From: Bacillota bacterium
GTDB lineage: Bacteria > Bacillota > Clostridia > Christensenellales > Aristaeellaceae
Reading direction: 5' to 3'
DNA length: 28,315 nucleotides
Assembly (NCBI GenBank): GCA_023459275.1
Contig: JAEWVC010000096.1
Coordinates: 1 to 28,315 of the forward strand
Of this stretch, positions 1 to 7,035 are shown one piece after another. The notes below the pieces were generated by a model. That model saw nothing but the letters and a program-made list of their open reading frames with translations. It ran no database searches and was not told the DNA's origin. Made by a program: the position numbers and the translations under genes. How positions within the stretch are numbered: position 1 is the first letter of the stretch; each line of letters starts with the position of its first letter.

Positions 1-6
1 GAATAG

Positions 7-40
7 CGGGGAGGGACTTTTTTCAAAAAGTCCCTCCCCG
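7..40. repeat. Perfect 15-bp inverted repeat at the left edge
   Basis: Bases 7-21 are the exact reverse complement of bases 26-40, leaving a 4-nt TTCA loop. The stem starts with a GC-rich block (CGGGGAGGGAC) and ends in a run of T/A pairs next to the loop. It lies past the 3' end of the leftward hydrolase gene, so it could act as a transcription stop, but neither strand has a clean U-run after the stem. A second short pairing (CAAAA with TTTTG, about 52-66) follows. The form resembles a dispersed intergenic hairpin element. I cannot test from one copy whether it recurs in the genome. Confidence 0.6.
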
Positions 41-104
41 CACCCCGCTTCAAAACCTTCTTTTGGAAAGAGAACGAGGCATATTAGGACCGCAAGATTC
101 TCGC

Positions 105-770
105 TTACCCGCCGAAGGCTCTGGGCAGAGGCTTCGGCGTCAAAAGCGCCACAGGGGGCTGCTGGGAAAGATCTTCCCGCGTCACCCGGATCAGCGGCAT
201 GGGCGATGGATGGACGTCCATGGCTCCAAGAAAATCCTCCGCCGCCGCGATGGGCAGCCTGCCGCTGCTTTCCGTGCGGTAGTGCATGGGCAGAATGACC
301 CTTGGCATCAGCGTCCGGCAAAGCGCCGCCGCCTGCGCCGCGTCGATGGTGTAATACCCGCCCACCGGGATCATCAGGATATCCACCCGGCCCAGGGTGT
401 TTACTGTATGCCCGTCCAGGCTGTGCCCCAGGTCGCCCAGGTGCAGCACCCGCAAGCCGTCCATTTCGATCATGAACATGGTGTTGGCACCCCTTTTCGC
501 GCCCTCCTGATCATCATGGTAGGAGGGGAAGCCAGTAACGATTACGCCTGGCAGCGGGGAGCGGGCACCCATCCCCCGAAGGACGGGGGGATCGCCTTCC
601 ACCAGGGAAGTATTGTTGTGGTCGTGGTGTTCGTGGCTTACCGTGACTGCGTCCCCCCGCAGCCTGCCCATGGGATAGCCCACGGACGCGTCATAGGGAT
701 CGGTGATCACGATATGCCCATCCGCCGCTTCCAGGGAAAAAAGCGCGTGGCCGTAATAAGTAATAATCAT
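105..770 (-). CDS. Metallo-beta-lactamase-fold metal-dependent hydrolase (UPF0173/YtkL-like)
   Basis: This 221-aa protein is a small one-domain metallo-beta-lactamase-fold hydrolase. It has the metal-binding HxHxDH motif at residues 46-51 (HEHHDH), a later LGDLGH stretch carrying the conserved Asp, and a C-terminal PMHYR that supplies another histidine. The opening MIITYYGHALFSLE and the length fit the YtkL/UPF0173 group of uncharacterised cytoplasmic hydrolases. The substrate is unknown. An AGGAG site lies 8 nt before the ATG. The start overlaps the stop of the upstream gene by 4 nt, so translation is probably coupled. It is the last gene of a three-gene leftward unit. Fold assignment is firm; the specific role is not known. 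Confidence 0.85.
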   Translation of the reverse strand: MIITYYGHALFSLEAADGHIVITDPYDASVGYPMGRLRGDAVTVSHEHHDHNNTSLVEGDPPVLRGMGARSPLPGVIVTGFPSYHDDQEGAKRGANTMFMIEMDGLRVLHLGDLGHSLDGHTVNTLGRVDILMIPVGGYYTIDAAQAAALCRTLMPRVILPMHYRTESSGRLPIAAAEDFLGAMDVHPSPMPLIRVTREDLSQQPPVALLTPKPLPRAFGG

Positions 771-1312
771 ACTGCCGTCTCCTTTCCGGACCGCTCCATC
801 AGCCAGCCCGCCAGCAGTCCACCCGCCAGGGCGGGCAGGGGCTCCTTTTTACGCATAAGCACCGCCAGGCGCGGCGGCAAGATATCCGCCAGCTTCAGGA
901 CTTCCGCTTCCCCCGCTTCGACGGCCTTCACAGCCAAACGGATCAGGGAAAAGGGCTGCACCTCAAGGCTGGCGGGGTGGTCAAGAAGTGTGCGGCAGAG
1001 ACTATGGACAGGCAGGTATGCTTCCTTCTCAGGCAAGGCGGGGAGTTTGGCGGGCAGGGACCTTAAAAGCGTCCCGTACCAGGCGGGAGGCGCGTCAAGC
1101 TGCCACAGGTTCCCTTGCTCACAAATGACAAACCCTGATGACCCAAGCCGCTCCAGGGCGGCACGGGGATCCCGCAGCCTTTGGGGCGCGTCACTTGTAA
1201 GCAGAAACGCCTCCGCGTCCGCCCTTTTCAGAAAAGGCTTGCGGGCGGGGCTTTCCACTTCCCCAATCAGTGTGTTTATCTCAAGCCGGAGGCGCGCTAG
1301 AGGCGAGCTCAT
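767..1312 (-). CDS. Conserved protein of unknown function
   Basis: This 181-aa soluble protein has no signal peptide or membrane segment, and I do not recognise a catalytic motif. It is rich in Leu, Ala and Arg and looks mostly helical. Residues about 25-75 (ADAEAFLLTSDAPQRL then FVICEQGNLWQL) could form a DNA-binding-like helical unit followed by a beta hairpin, but this is only an impression. The ORF is supported by tight packing: its ATG overlaps the DUF1934 stop by 4 nt, and its own stop overlaps the start of the hydrolase by 4 nt. It is therefore probably co-translated with both neighbours and may act with them. Confidence 0.65.
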   Translation of the reverse strand: MSSPLARLRLEINTLIGEVESPARKPFLKRADAEAFLLTSDAPQRLRDPRAALERLGSSGFVICEQGNLWQLDAPPAWYGTLLRSLPAKLPALPEKEAYLPVHSLCRTLLDHPASLEVQPFSLIRLAVKAVEAGEAEVLKLADILPPRLAVLMRKKEPLPALAGGLLAGWLMERSGKETAV

Positions 1313-1752
1313 GAGGGCGTATCCTGCCTGACGAAATTCAGCCGAAGCTCATGCATGGCCACGAACTGGCCCTGCAGGTCCAATTGATATTGCAGGGAGA
1401 CATCCCCCTTGTCCTCGTCCCCCGTAAACTGCACCCGGGTGGCGAAAATGCCCATTTCCAGGTCCCCCATGGGTGTATGGTAATTGCCCTGGAAGCGGCG
1501 GCCCTTTTCAAACACCATGCTGGTGGCATAGGAACCGTCCCTTACCATGGTAACGCTGCCCTTTTCCAGGGACATGGTGACATGGCTGGTCTCGCCGCCG
1601 TCGGGCTGGGTCTCATCATACTGCAGGGAAAAGCCGCGCTCCGTTTTGTTAAGGTGCCCGGTGGTGATCAAACGGATGTGCTCTTCTTTCTGGCCATCCT
1701 GCTGGCTCTGCCCCACCACGGACAGCAATACCGGGATCGATGGCAGCATCAC
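1309..1752 (-). CDS. DUF1934 beta-barrel protein (YwiB-like)
   Basis: This 147-aa protein matches the DUF1934/YwiB family, small calycin-like beta-barrel proteins of Bacillota with no known biochemical role. Typical features are alternating strands such as HIRLITTGHLNKTERGFSL, a middle MSLEKGSVTMVRDG, and a C-terminal stretch close to DVSLQYQLDLQGQFVAMHEL. The start is a GTG at 1752, 8 nt from a GGAGG within a longer GAGGGGAGGAAG. The ATG one codon further in (1749) is an alternative with wider spacing. It is the first gene of the leftward unit, driven by the promoter at 1785-1812, and diverges from ispE. Confidence 0.8.
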   Translation of the reverse strand: MMLPSIPVLLSVVGQSQQDGQKEEHIRLITTGHLNKTERGFSLQYDETQPDGGETSHVTMSLEKGSVTMVRDGSYATSMVFEKGRRFQGNYHTPMGDLEMGIFATRVQFTGDEDKGDVSLQYQLDLQGQFVAMHELRLNFVRQDTPS

Positions 1753-1784
1753 GGCGTCTTCCTCCCCTCGCTTAGGATATTATT

Positions 1785-1812
1785 ATTATACCATGAAGCG
1801 TATCCTGGTGAA
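1785..1812 (-). promoter_or_regulatory. Sigma-A promoter for the DUF1934 unit
   Basis: On the minus strand, TTCACC (1812-1807) and a perfect TATAAT (1790-1785) are separated by 16 bp. TGG directly before the -10 box gives an extended -10 (TGn). The block CATGGTATAAT (1795-1785) recurs letter for letter at two other promoters in this window. A divergent promoter for ispE begins only 14 bp away. Confidence 0.65.
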
Positions 1813-1825
1813 AACAAGAATCACT

Positions 1826-1854
1826 TTGCCTGGCGGAAGCTTTTGTTGTATAAT
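1826..1854 (+). promoter_or_regulatory. Sigma-A promoter for ispE
   Basis: TTGCCT (1826-1831), a 17-bp spacer and a perfect TATAAT (1849-1854) stand just upstream of the GGAGGG at 1862-1867. Transcription should begin near 1861, giving a very short leader. This rules out the in-frame ATG at 1853, which lies inside the -10 box, and supports the start at 1874. Confidence 0.7.
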
Positions 1855-1873
1855 GGCGTCCGGAGGGATGGAC

Positions 1874-2749
1874 ATGCAGGTAATGGCCCGGGCCAAGATC
1901 AACTGGACGCTGGATGTCGTGGGGAAACGCCCGGATGGCTACCACAGGCTGGATATGCTTTTGCAATCCGTATCGCTGAGCGATTCCCTGATCCTGCGCC
2001 CCGCCCAGGGTTTTTCCCTGCGCCTGAACCGGGGCGCCCGGGTCCCGGAATCCGGGGACAACCTGGTACTGAAGGCGGCCAGGGCACTGCAAGCATTTGC
2101 GGGAACGGAGAAGGGCGCGGATATTTATTTGCGCAAAAGCATCCCCATCGGAGCCGGCATGGGCGGGGGCAGTGCCGATGCGGCGGCGGTATTGCTGGCG
2201 CTTGACTGGATGTGGGGGCTGCGGATGCCTCTTGCGGAATTGCAGAAGATCGGCCTTTCCGTAGGAGCGGATGTGCCTTTTTGCCTGGCCGGCGGGCTGA
2301 TGCGGGCCCAAGGTATCGGGGAGATTTTGACGCCGCTCCCCTGCGCGCGGCCTTTCTGGCTTGCGGCGGTGCAGCCCTGCCGTGGACTGGGGACCAAGAA
2401 AGTGTTTTCTGCGCTCAATTGGGAAGAGATTCCGCCGGAAAAAAGGCCCGACACGGAGGCGGCGGCGCAGGCTCTGGCCCTGGGGGATCTTTCCGGCCTG
2501 GCACGCGCCATGGGCAACGCGCTGATGCCCACCAGCCAGACGCTGCGGCCGGAGATCGGCCAGGCGGTGGCGGCGCTTAGGCGCCTGGGAGCAGCTGGGG
2601 CGGTGATGACGGGCAGCGGATCGGCGGTATACGGCGTGTTTGAAAGCGCCGGGCAGGCGGAAAGTGCCTGGGAGGCCCTCAAACGGCTGTGGCCGGGCGC
2701 CTGGCTGACCCATACCTGCGGGGAAGGGGTCATTTTCAGGCAGGAGTGA
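1874..2749 (+). CDS. ispE: 4-(cytidine 5'-diphospho)-2-C-methyl-D-erythritol kinase
   Basis: IspE is the GHMP-family kinase that phosphorylates CDP-methylerythritol in the MEP pathway of isoprenoid synthesis. The protein is 291 aa, normal for the family. It opens with the hallmark ARAKINWTLDV (Lys8 and Asn10 in the substrate site), has the GHMP ATP loop PIGAGMGGGSADAAA at about residues 91-105, the catalytic Asp at 133 in GADVPF, and the C-terminal glycine loop GAVMTGSGSAVYGVF. The start at 1874 sits 6 nt after GGAGGG. The ATG at 1868 touches the ribosome site and the one at 1853 lies in the promoter, so both are less likely. It is cytoplasmic and housekeeping. spoIIR follows 63 nt downstream. 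Confidence 0.95.
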   Translation: MQVMARAKINWTLDVVGKRPDGYHRLDMLLQSVSLSDSLILRPAQGFSLRLNRGARVPESGDNLVLKAARALQAFAGTEKGADIYLRKSIPIGAGMGGGSADAAAVLLALDWMWGLRMPLAELQKIGLSVGADVPFCLAGGLMRAQGIGEILTPLPCARPFWLAAVQPCRGLGTKKVFSALNWEEIPPEKRPDTEAAAQALALGDLSGLARAMGNALMPTSQTLRPEIGQAVAALRRLGAAGAVMTGSGSAVYGVFESAGQAESAWEALKRLWPGAWLTHTCGEGVIFRQE

Positions 2750-2812
2750 ACATACATAATACCTGCGTTTGCGGGGCACCCTGTATGCAGAAACCTTGAA
2801 GGAGGGAACTGC

Positions 2813-3412
2813 ATGCGCAGGGTGTTTCTTTTTGTGATAGCTGCCGCGCTTTTGCTGAGCGGCGGCCCGGCAAAGGCGCAGACGGAGGCGGAGCGGCTTC
2901 GGGAAGCCGTGCTGACGGGCGAAATCATCCGCCTGCACGTGGTGGCGGCGGGGGACGACGCGGAAAGCCAGCGGATCAAGCTGTGCGTACGTGACAAAGT
3001 GCTTTCCGCCTGGCGGGATGCGCTTGGCAGGCAGGAAAGCGTTAAGGACATGATGGCCTTCCTGAACGAAAACAGGGCGGCATTGGAAACGGCGGCGTGT
3101 GAGACTGCCCAGGAGGAGGGCTTTTTGGGGGAGGTATCCGCCCAAGTGGGCATTTTTTCCTTCCCGGACAGATGGTACGGCGATGTGCTGGTACCGGCGG
3201 GGGAATACAAGGCGCTGCGCATTGTGCTGGGGGAGGGGCAGGGCCATAACTGGTGGTGCGTGCTTTTCCCCTGCCTGTGCCTGAGCCTGGCGGGGGAGGA
3301 GCCGGAAACACCGCCGGAAACACCGCCGGAAACCGGCCAGGGGGAGGATTTTTCATTTTCCTGGCGGCTTGAGAAAGTATTCGGCTTCTGGCCCATGGAG
3401 ATGACCGTATGA
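2813..3412 (+). CDS. spoIIR: Stage II sporulation protein R
   Basis: SpoIIR is the forespore-made secreted signal that triggers SpoIIGA to process pro-sigma-E in the mother cell. This 199-aa protein has a signal peptide (cleavage probably after AKA, residue 22), the family block IIRLHVVAAGDDAESQRIKL followed by VRD, and the diagnostic LGEGQGHNWWCVLFPCLCL near residue 145. An AGGAGGG lies 7 nt before the ATG. A weak sigma-F-like site may precede it: ACATA at 2754-2758, then 16 bp, then GGCACCCTG at 2775. This is only suggestive, because the usual spacing is 15 bp and two -10 positions mismatch. The tail after residue 160 carries a short Pro-Glu-Thr repeat encoded by 12-bp units. sleB and ypeB, also spore genes, lie next door. 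Confidence 0.92.
   Translation: MRRVFLFVIAAALLLSGGPAKAQTEAERLREAVLTGEIIRLHVVAAGDDAESQRIKLCVRDKVLSAWRDALGRQESVKDMMAFLNENRAALETAACETAQEEGFLGEVSAQVGIFSFPDRWYGDVLVPAGEYKALRIVLGEGQGHNWWCVLFPCLCLSLAGEEPETPPETPPETGQGEDFSFSWRLEKVFGFWPMEMTV
3301..3333 (+). repeat. 12-bp in-frame minisatellite in the spoIIR tail
   Basis: The 12-mer GCCGGAAACACC occurs twice in tandem (3301-3312, 3313-3324) and a third copy starts at 3325. It encodes (P)PET-PPET-PPET in the C-terminal tail. Copy-number change would stay in frame, so the tail length may vary between strains. Confidence 0.75.
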
Positions 3413-3436
3413 TTTTGCTTTCAGGATGCCATACTT
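3407..3436 (+). promoter_or_regulatory. Candidate sigma-G promoter for sleB-ypeB
   Basis: GTATG (3407-3411), an 18-bp gap and CATACTT (3430-3436) match the forespore sigma-G consensus GHATR-18-CATXHTA at every position except the last base. The -35 element overlaps the spoIIR stop codon (GTA TGA). Transcription would start near 3443, about 25 nt before the chosen sleB ATG and its AAAGGGG ribosome site. sleB and ypeB are known sigma-G genes in Bacillus, which agrees with this. Confidence 0.7.
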
Positions 3437-3467
3437 TGCCTGAATGAAAACGCAAAGGGGAATGCGC

Positions 3468-4133
3468 ATGAAGGGGCAAAGGCGGAAAGCAGCGGCCCTG
3501 GCGGTGGCCGCGGTGCTGCTTGTGGCCATACAGATAGCGTCCGCCCAGGTGGTGGCCTGGGGCTCCCAGGGGGACACGGTGAGCGCCGTGCAGAAAAAGC
3601 TGAAGCAGTACGGATATTATGACGGCAGCATCACCGGCTATTTCGGGCAGCAGACCTACAACGCGGTGGTCTATTTCCAGCGGAAAAACGGGCTGACGGT
3701 GGACGGGGTAGTTGGCGCCGCCACGGCCGCGGCGCTGGGGATCACCCTTTCCGGGGGCTCGGTGTCGGTGGGCAGTTTCAACGAAAGCGAGGTGTATACC
3801 CTGGCCAGGCTCATCAACGGGGAGGCCAGGGGCGAACCGTATATCGGACAGGTGGCGGTGGGCGCGGTGGTGCTGAACCGTGTGAAAAGCCCCTCCTTCC
3901 CCAACACCATCAGCGGGGTCATCTATCAGACCGGCGCTTTCGATGCGGTGTCGGACGGGCAGATCTACCTGACCCCCAGCCAGGACAGCATCCGCGCGGC
4001 CAGGGACGCCATGAACGGCTGGGACCCCACCGGCGGGGCGCTGTACTACTATAACCCCGCCACGGCCACCAGCGGCTGGATCTGGACGCGGCAAATTACC
4101 CTGTCCATCGGACGCCACAACTTCGCCATATAG
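3468..4133 (+). CDS. sleB: Spore cortex-lytic enzyme SleB
   Basis: SleB is an exported lytic transglycosylase that sits dormant in spores and degrades cortex peptidoglycan at germination. This 221-aa form has a signal peptide (hydrophobic residues about 8-24, cleavage after ASA), a peptidoglycan-binding type 1 domain at about 30-92 (DTVSAVQKKLKQYGYYDGSI, then YFGQQTYNAV and LTVDGVVGAATAAAL), and a Hydrolase_2 catalytic domain from about 107. The presumed catalytic Glu119 is in LINGEARGEPYIGQ. The C-terminal GALYYYNP and GRHNFA are family hallmarks. I chose the ATG at 3468 because AAAGGGG lies 7 nt upstream. The ATG at 3444 has no ribosome site and would fall at the predicted transcript start. 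ypeB follows after 13 nt, the usual arrangement. Confidence 0.92.
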   Translation: MKGQRRKAAALAVAAVLLVAIQIASAQVVAWGSQGDTVSAVQKKLKQYGYYDGSITGYFGQQTYNAVVYFQRKNGLTVDGVVGAATAAALGITLSGGSVSVGSFNESEVYTLARLINGEARGEPYIGQVAVGAVVLNRVKSPSFPNTISGVIYQTGAFDAVSDGQIYLTPSQDSIRAARDAMNGWDPTGGALYYYNPATATSGWIWTRQITLSIGRHNFAI

Positions 4134-4146
4134 GAAGGATTATCCT

Positions 4147-5481
4147 ATGCAAAAAAAGCATCATCTTCTGCTGTACACCTTCCTGTCTCTGGCGGTGGTT
4201 GCGGCCGTGGGCACCGCGGTCTATGAGGGGCAGCGGGCGGCGCGGGCGCAGCGGGCGCTGGAGGACGTATACCAAAGCGCCGTGCTGGAAACCATCAGCC
4301 AGCTGCAGAGCATGGAAATCAAAATGAACAAGCTTCTGGTGGCCGGGACACCCCAAACAGGGGTGCAACTTTTGTCGGACCTGAGCCGCCAGGCCTTTAC
4401 CGTGCAGAGCAACCTTGCCATCCTGCCGCTTTCCTATACGGTTTTGGAGCCCACGGTAAAATTCGCGGGGCAGGTGGGCGATTACACCGATACCCTGGTG
4501 ATACAGGTGGCCAACGGTACGCCGCTTTCCGACACGGATCAGGAGCAGCTCGGCAACCTGCTCACCAGCTGCGTGCTGCTGGCAGGGCAGCTGCAGGCCG
4601 CCCAGCAGGAGATGATCGCCCAAAGCCTGCAATACACCTCCGATTCATCCGTATTTTATGCGGATGCCCAGGCGCAGGCGCGGCCCCTGGAACAGATGTC
4701 CGACAAGGACAGCGGCATAGACTATCCCTCGCTGATCTATGACGGCGCCTTTTCCGACGCGCGCCATCTGGGCGCGCCAAAGGGCCTGCCGGCAGAGACG
4801 GTCACCAAAGAACAGGCCCTTGCTATCGCAAAGGAATTTGTGGGCGCGGACAGGGTGCAAAGCGCCCAGGAGGCGGGGGAGATACAGGGCGTGATCCCGG
4901 CCTATGGGGTGACGGTGACGCTTCCCGATGACAGCCTCATGGTGGAGATCACCAAGCAGGGGGGCAAGGTGCTGTGGATGATGCCGGAGCACGCGGAGTT
5001 TGCGGAGACATTGACCATTGACCAGTGCAAGGAAAAAGCCATGGCTTTTCTTACAAGCCGCGGCTTTGGGGAAATGTCTGACAGTTATTACCAGGTGTAC
5101 AACGGCCTGGCAGTGATCAATTATGCCGCCGTGCAGGGGGATGTTCTGCTCTACCCGGACCTTATCAAAGTGCAGGTGCGGATGGACACCGGGGATATCG
5201 TGGGGTTTGAAGCCAACAACTACTGGATGAACCACAGGGAAAGAGAGCTTGAAACGCCCAAGCTCACCGCGGACCAGGCGAGGGAGATGGTCAGCAGCCG
5301 GCTGGAAATTTTGCAGGTCCGCCTGTGTCTGATCCCCTTCAAGAACACCGAAAAGCTGTGCTACGAGTTTACCGGCGCATGGAACGATTCCCAGTATCTG
5401 GTTTATATCGACGCTCTCACCGGGGAGGAAAGGGAAATTTTGAAGGTGATCCAAAGCGAAACCGGGCCGCTGACAGCATAG
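4147..5481 (+). CDS. ypeB: Germination protein YpeB
   Basis: YpeB is needed to place and stabilise SleB in the spore and is nearly always encoded directly after it. This 444-aa protein has one N-terminal membrane anchor (about residues 7-27), a helical region (about 30-160), and a C-terminal half with PepSY-like repeats (about 205-440). The repeats show recurring VTKEQALAIAKEF / TIDQCKEKAMAFL / TADQAREMVSSRL helices, each followed by strands. A GGAAGGA site lies shortly before the ATG. It shares the sigma-G promoter upstream of sleB. It converges with the GH32 gene, with 51 nt between stops and no convincing terminator. Confidence 0.92.
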   Translation: MQKKHHLLLYTFLSLAVVAAVGTAVYEGQRAARAQRALEDVYQSAVLETISQLQSMEIKMNKLLVAGTPQTGVQLLSDLSRQAFTVQSNLAILPLSYTVLEPTVKFAGQVGDYTDTLVIQVANGTPLSDTDQEQLGNLLTSCVLLAGQLQAAQQEMIAQSLQYTSDSSVFYADAQAQARPLEQMSDKDSGIDYPSLIYDGAFSDARHLGAPKGLPAETVTKEQALAIAKEFVGADRVQSAQEAGEIQGVIPAYGVTVTLPDDSLMVEITKQGGKVLWMMPEHAEFAETLTIDQCKEKAMAFLTSRGFGEMSDSYYQVYNGLAVINYAAVQGDVLLYPDLIKVQVRMDTGDIVGFEANNYWMNHRERELETPKLTADQAREMVSSRLEILQVRLCLIPFKNTEKLCYEFTGAWNDSQYLVYIDALTGEEREILKVIQSETGPLTA

Positions 5482-5532
5482 GGACGCGCCAGCGCAAAAA
5501 GCCGGAGGGGCGAAAGCCATGCGCGGGCTTAA

Positions 5533-6972
5533 TCAGCGGCGGAGGTACCCGTTTGGAACGTCATACCCGCAGCTGCCCGCCCGCATGCTGAAAAACAGGA
5601 CCTCCGCATTTCCGCGCAGGGAAAGGCGGGCTGTTTGAAGGGGCCGGTCCCGCATACCCGTAATACAATGCGCTCCGCTGCCGATGAACACCTCCCATAC
5701 GCATACATCCCAATACAGCTGGAAGCCGCCTTCGGGCGTAACGGCCAGGCGTTCGCCGTTGATATAAAAGCCGGCCCCGTCCCATTCCGCCGCAAAGGCT
5801 GTTTCCTGCTGCGAGGCTATCTCCAGACGAAAGCCCGCGGGAACATGGTCAACGGACAGGCAAAAACCCGTGTCCCGTATTTCCATGCCGCCGTAGGCCG
5901 TCACCGGCGCGCCCGCAAGCTCCCGCACCTGCCTGGCCGGGCGCTGGAAAAGGGCGCCTTTTTCGTTGAGGGAGACTTCCCTGGGGAGGGACAGGCATCC
6001 GCCCCAGAGCATGCCCGGGTGATGCTGGCTGTGCCATCCCGGGATCCAGGACATGAGGTAAGCGAGCCCGTTCAGGCCGTTCAGGTTCACGGTGGCGTAG
6101 GCATTGTCGGTTTCGTCCAGCCGTCCCTCATAAAGCGGCTCAAACCGGCAATTCTCTGCGTCCAGCAGGCCGGTCACATACCGCGGCGGCCCATAGGGTG
6201 AGTATACGAGTACCCACCGGCTGTCCACGGGAAAAAGCTTGGGGCATTCGTAATAGGGGGTTTGGGCAACGGGGCTGCCGATAAGCATGCCAAGATACCG
6301 CCATGCACCGAAGCCTTCCCCCTGCGCCTTATACAGGTGTATACCGGCCCGTTCCTCCCCCTCCTGCGTGTACAGCCCGGCCACCGCCGCGTACAGCATC
6401 CCTTTCTGAAAAAAGAGGAAGGGGTCGCGGAACCCCGTGTCCAAACACGGGCCGCCGGGCTGGTCCCGCCGGATCACAGGGGCTTCCCCCTGCTGGCAAA
6501 AGGACAAAAGCGCCTTGTCCCCCAGGGCGGCCCATTGGCCGGCCTTGTCCGCATCCTCCTGGACGGAGGTATACATTATCAGGGGCGTGCCGTTAGGCAG
6601 CAGCACGCAGCTTCCGGAGATCGCCTTGATCTCCCCCTTGTCCCGCCTGGGGACAAGAGCCGGAGGAAGATACTCCCAGTTCACAAAATCCCGCGTGACC
6701 GCATGGCCCCATACGCGGTTGGGCCTGCGCTTCCCGGGAATTTCAAGGCCCGAAGGCATCACCGCCGGGGATTCCCCGTCCGCCTGAAACGGATCGTGCA
6801 GGTAGAACAGATGATACCAGCCGTCCGCTTCCAAAGCGCCGTTGACATCGTTCATCCACATGGCCGGCGGAACAAAATGGTACCGGGGCCGCGATGCGTC
6901 GTTTCCCGCTTTTTCAAACAGCCGCCGGTTCTCCCTTTCACAAAAGGCGGCGGACAGCAGAGCAGGTTCCAT
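5533..6972 (-). CDS. GH32 glycoside hydrolase (fructosidase family), cytoplasmic
   Basis: This 479-aa enzyme has the GH32 five-bladed propeller signatures. The nucleophile Asp42 is in WMNDVNG, RDP at 182-184 supplies the transition-state Asp, and the acid/base Glu242 is in YYECPKLFP. Support also comes from NRVWGHAVTRDFVNWEYLPPAL (residues about 85-106) and a C-terminal beta-sandwich module from about residue 340. Family members split beta-fructofuranosidic bonds in sucrose, inulin or levan-type sugars. The motif is usually WMNDPNG; here Val replaces Pro. No signal peptide is present, so it should act inside the cell on imported sugar. AAGGAG lies 8 nt before the ATG. It is the last gene of the ABC transporter-sulfatase operon, which suggests a fructose-containing, sulfated substrate. 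The exact substrate is inference. Confidence 0.85.
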   Translation of the reverse strand: MEPALLSAAFCERENRRLFEKAGNDASRPRYHFVPPAMWMNDVNGALEADGWYHLFYLHDPFQADGESPAVMPSGLEIPGKRRPNRVWGHAVTRDFVNWEYLPPALVPRRDKGEIKAISGSCVLLPNGTPLIMYTSVQEDADKAGQWAALGDKALLSFCQQGEAPVIRRDQPGGPCLDTGFRDPFLFFQKGMLYAAVAGLYTQEGEERAGIHLYKAQGEGFGAWRYLGMLIGSPVAQTPYYECPKLFPVDSRWVLVYSPYGPPRYVTGLLDAENCRFEPLYEGRLDETDNAYATVNLNGLNGLAYLMSWIPGWHSQHHPGMLWGGCLSLPREVSLNEKGALFQRPARQVRELAGAPVTAYGGMEIRDTGFCLSVDHVPAGFRLEIASQQETAFAAEWDGAGFYINGERLAVTPEGGFQLYWDVCVWEVFIGSGAHCITGMRDRPLQTARLSLRGNAEVLFFSMRAGSCGYDVPNGYLRR

Positions 6973-7035
6973 TGCTTCAACTCCTTATAAATCAGGCTTC
7001 CGCCCATGCATGCTTGCGGGGGATGCGTCCCAGGA

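Noticed and set aside
63..1331. 422-codon open frame on the plus strand
   Set aside because: It lies opposite three well-packed leftward genes, has no ribosome site, and its product is Arg/Pro-rich as expected of an antisense frame in GC-rich DNA.
1772..3396. Long minus-strand frames (491 and 423 codons) opposite ispE and spoIIR
   Set aside because: Both cross two recognised genes and their promoter, have low-complexity products, and have no ribosome site.
5482..5532. Terminator between convergent ypeB and GH32 genes
   Set aside because: Only an AAGCC/GGCTT pair with a 20-odd-nt loop and a short T-run on the minus strand is visible, too weak to call.
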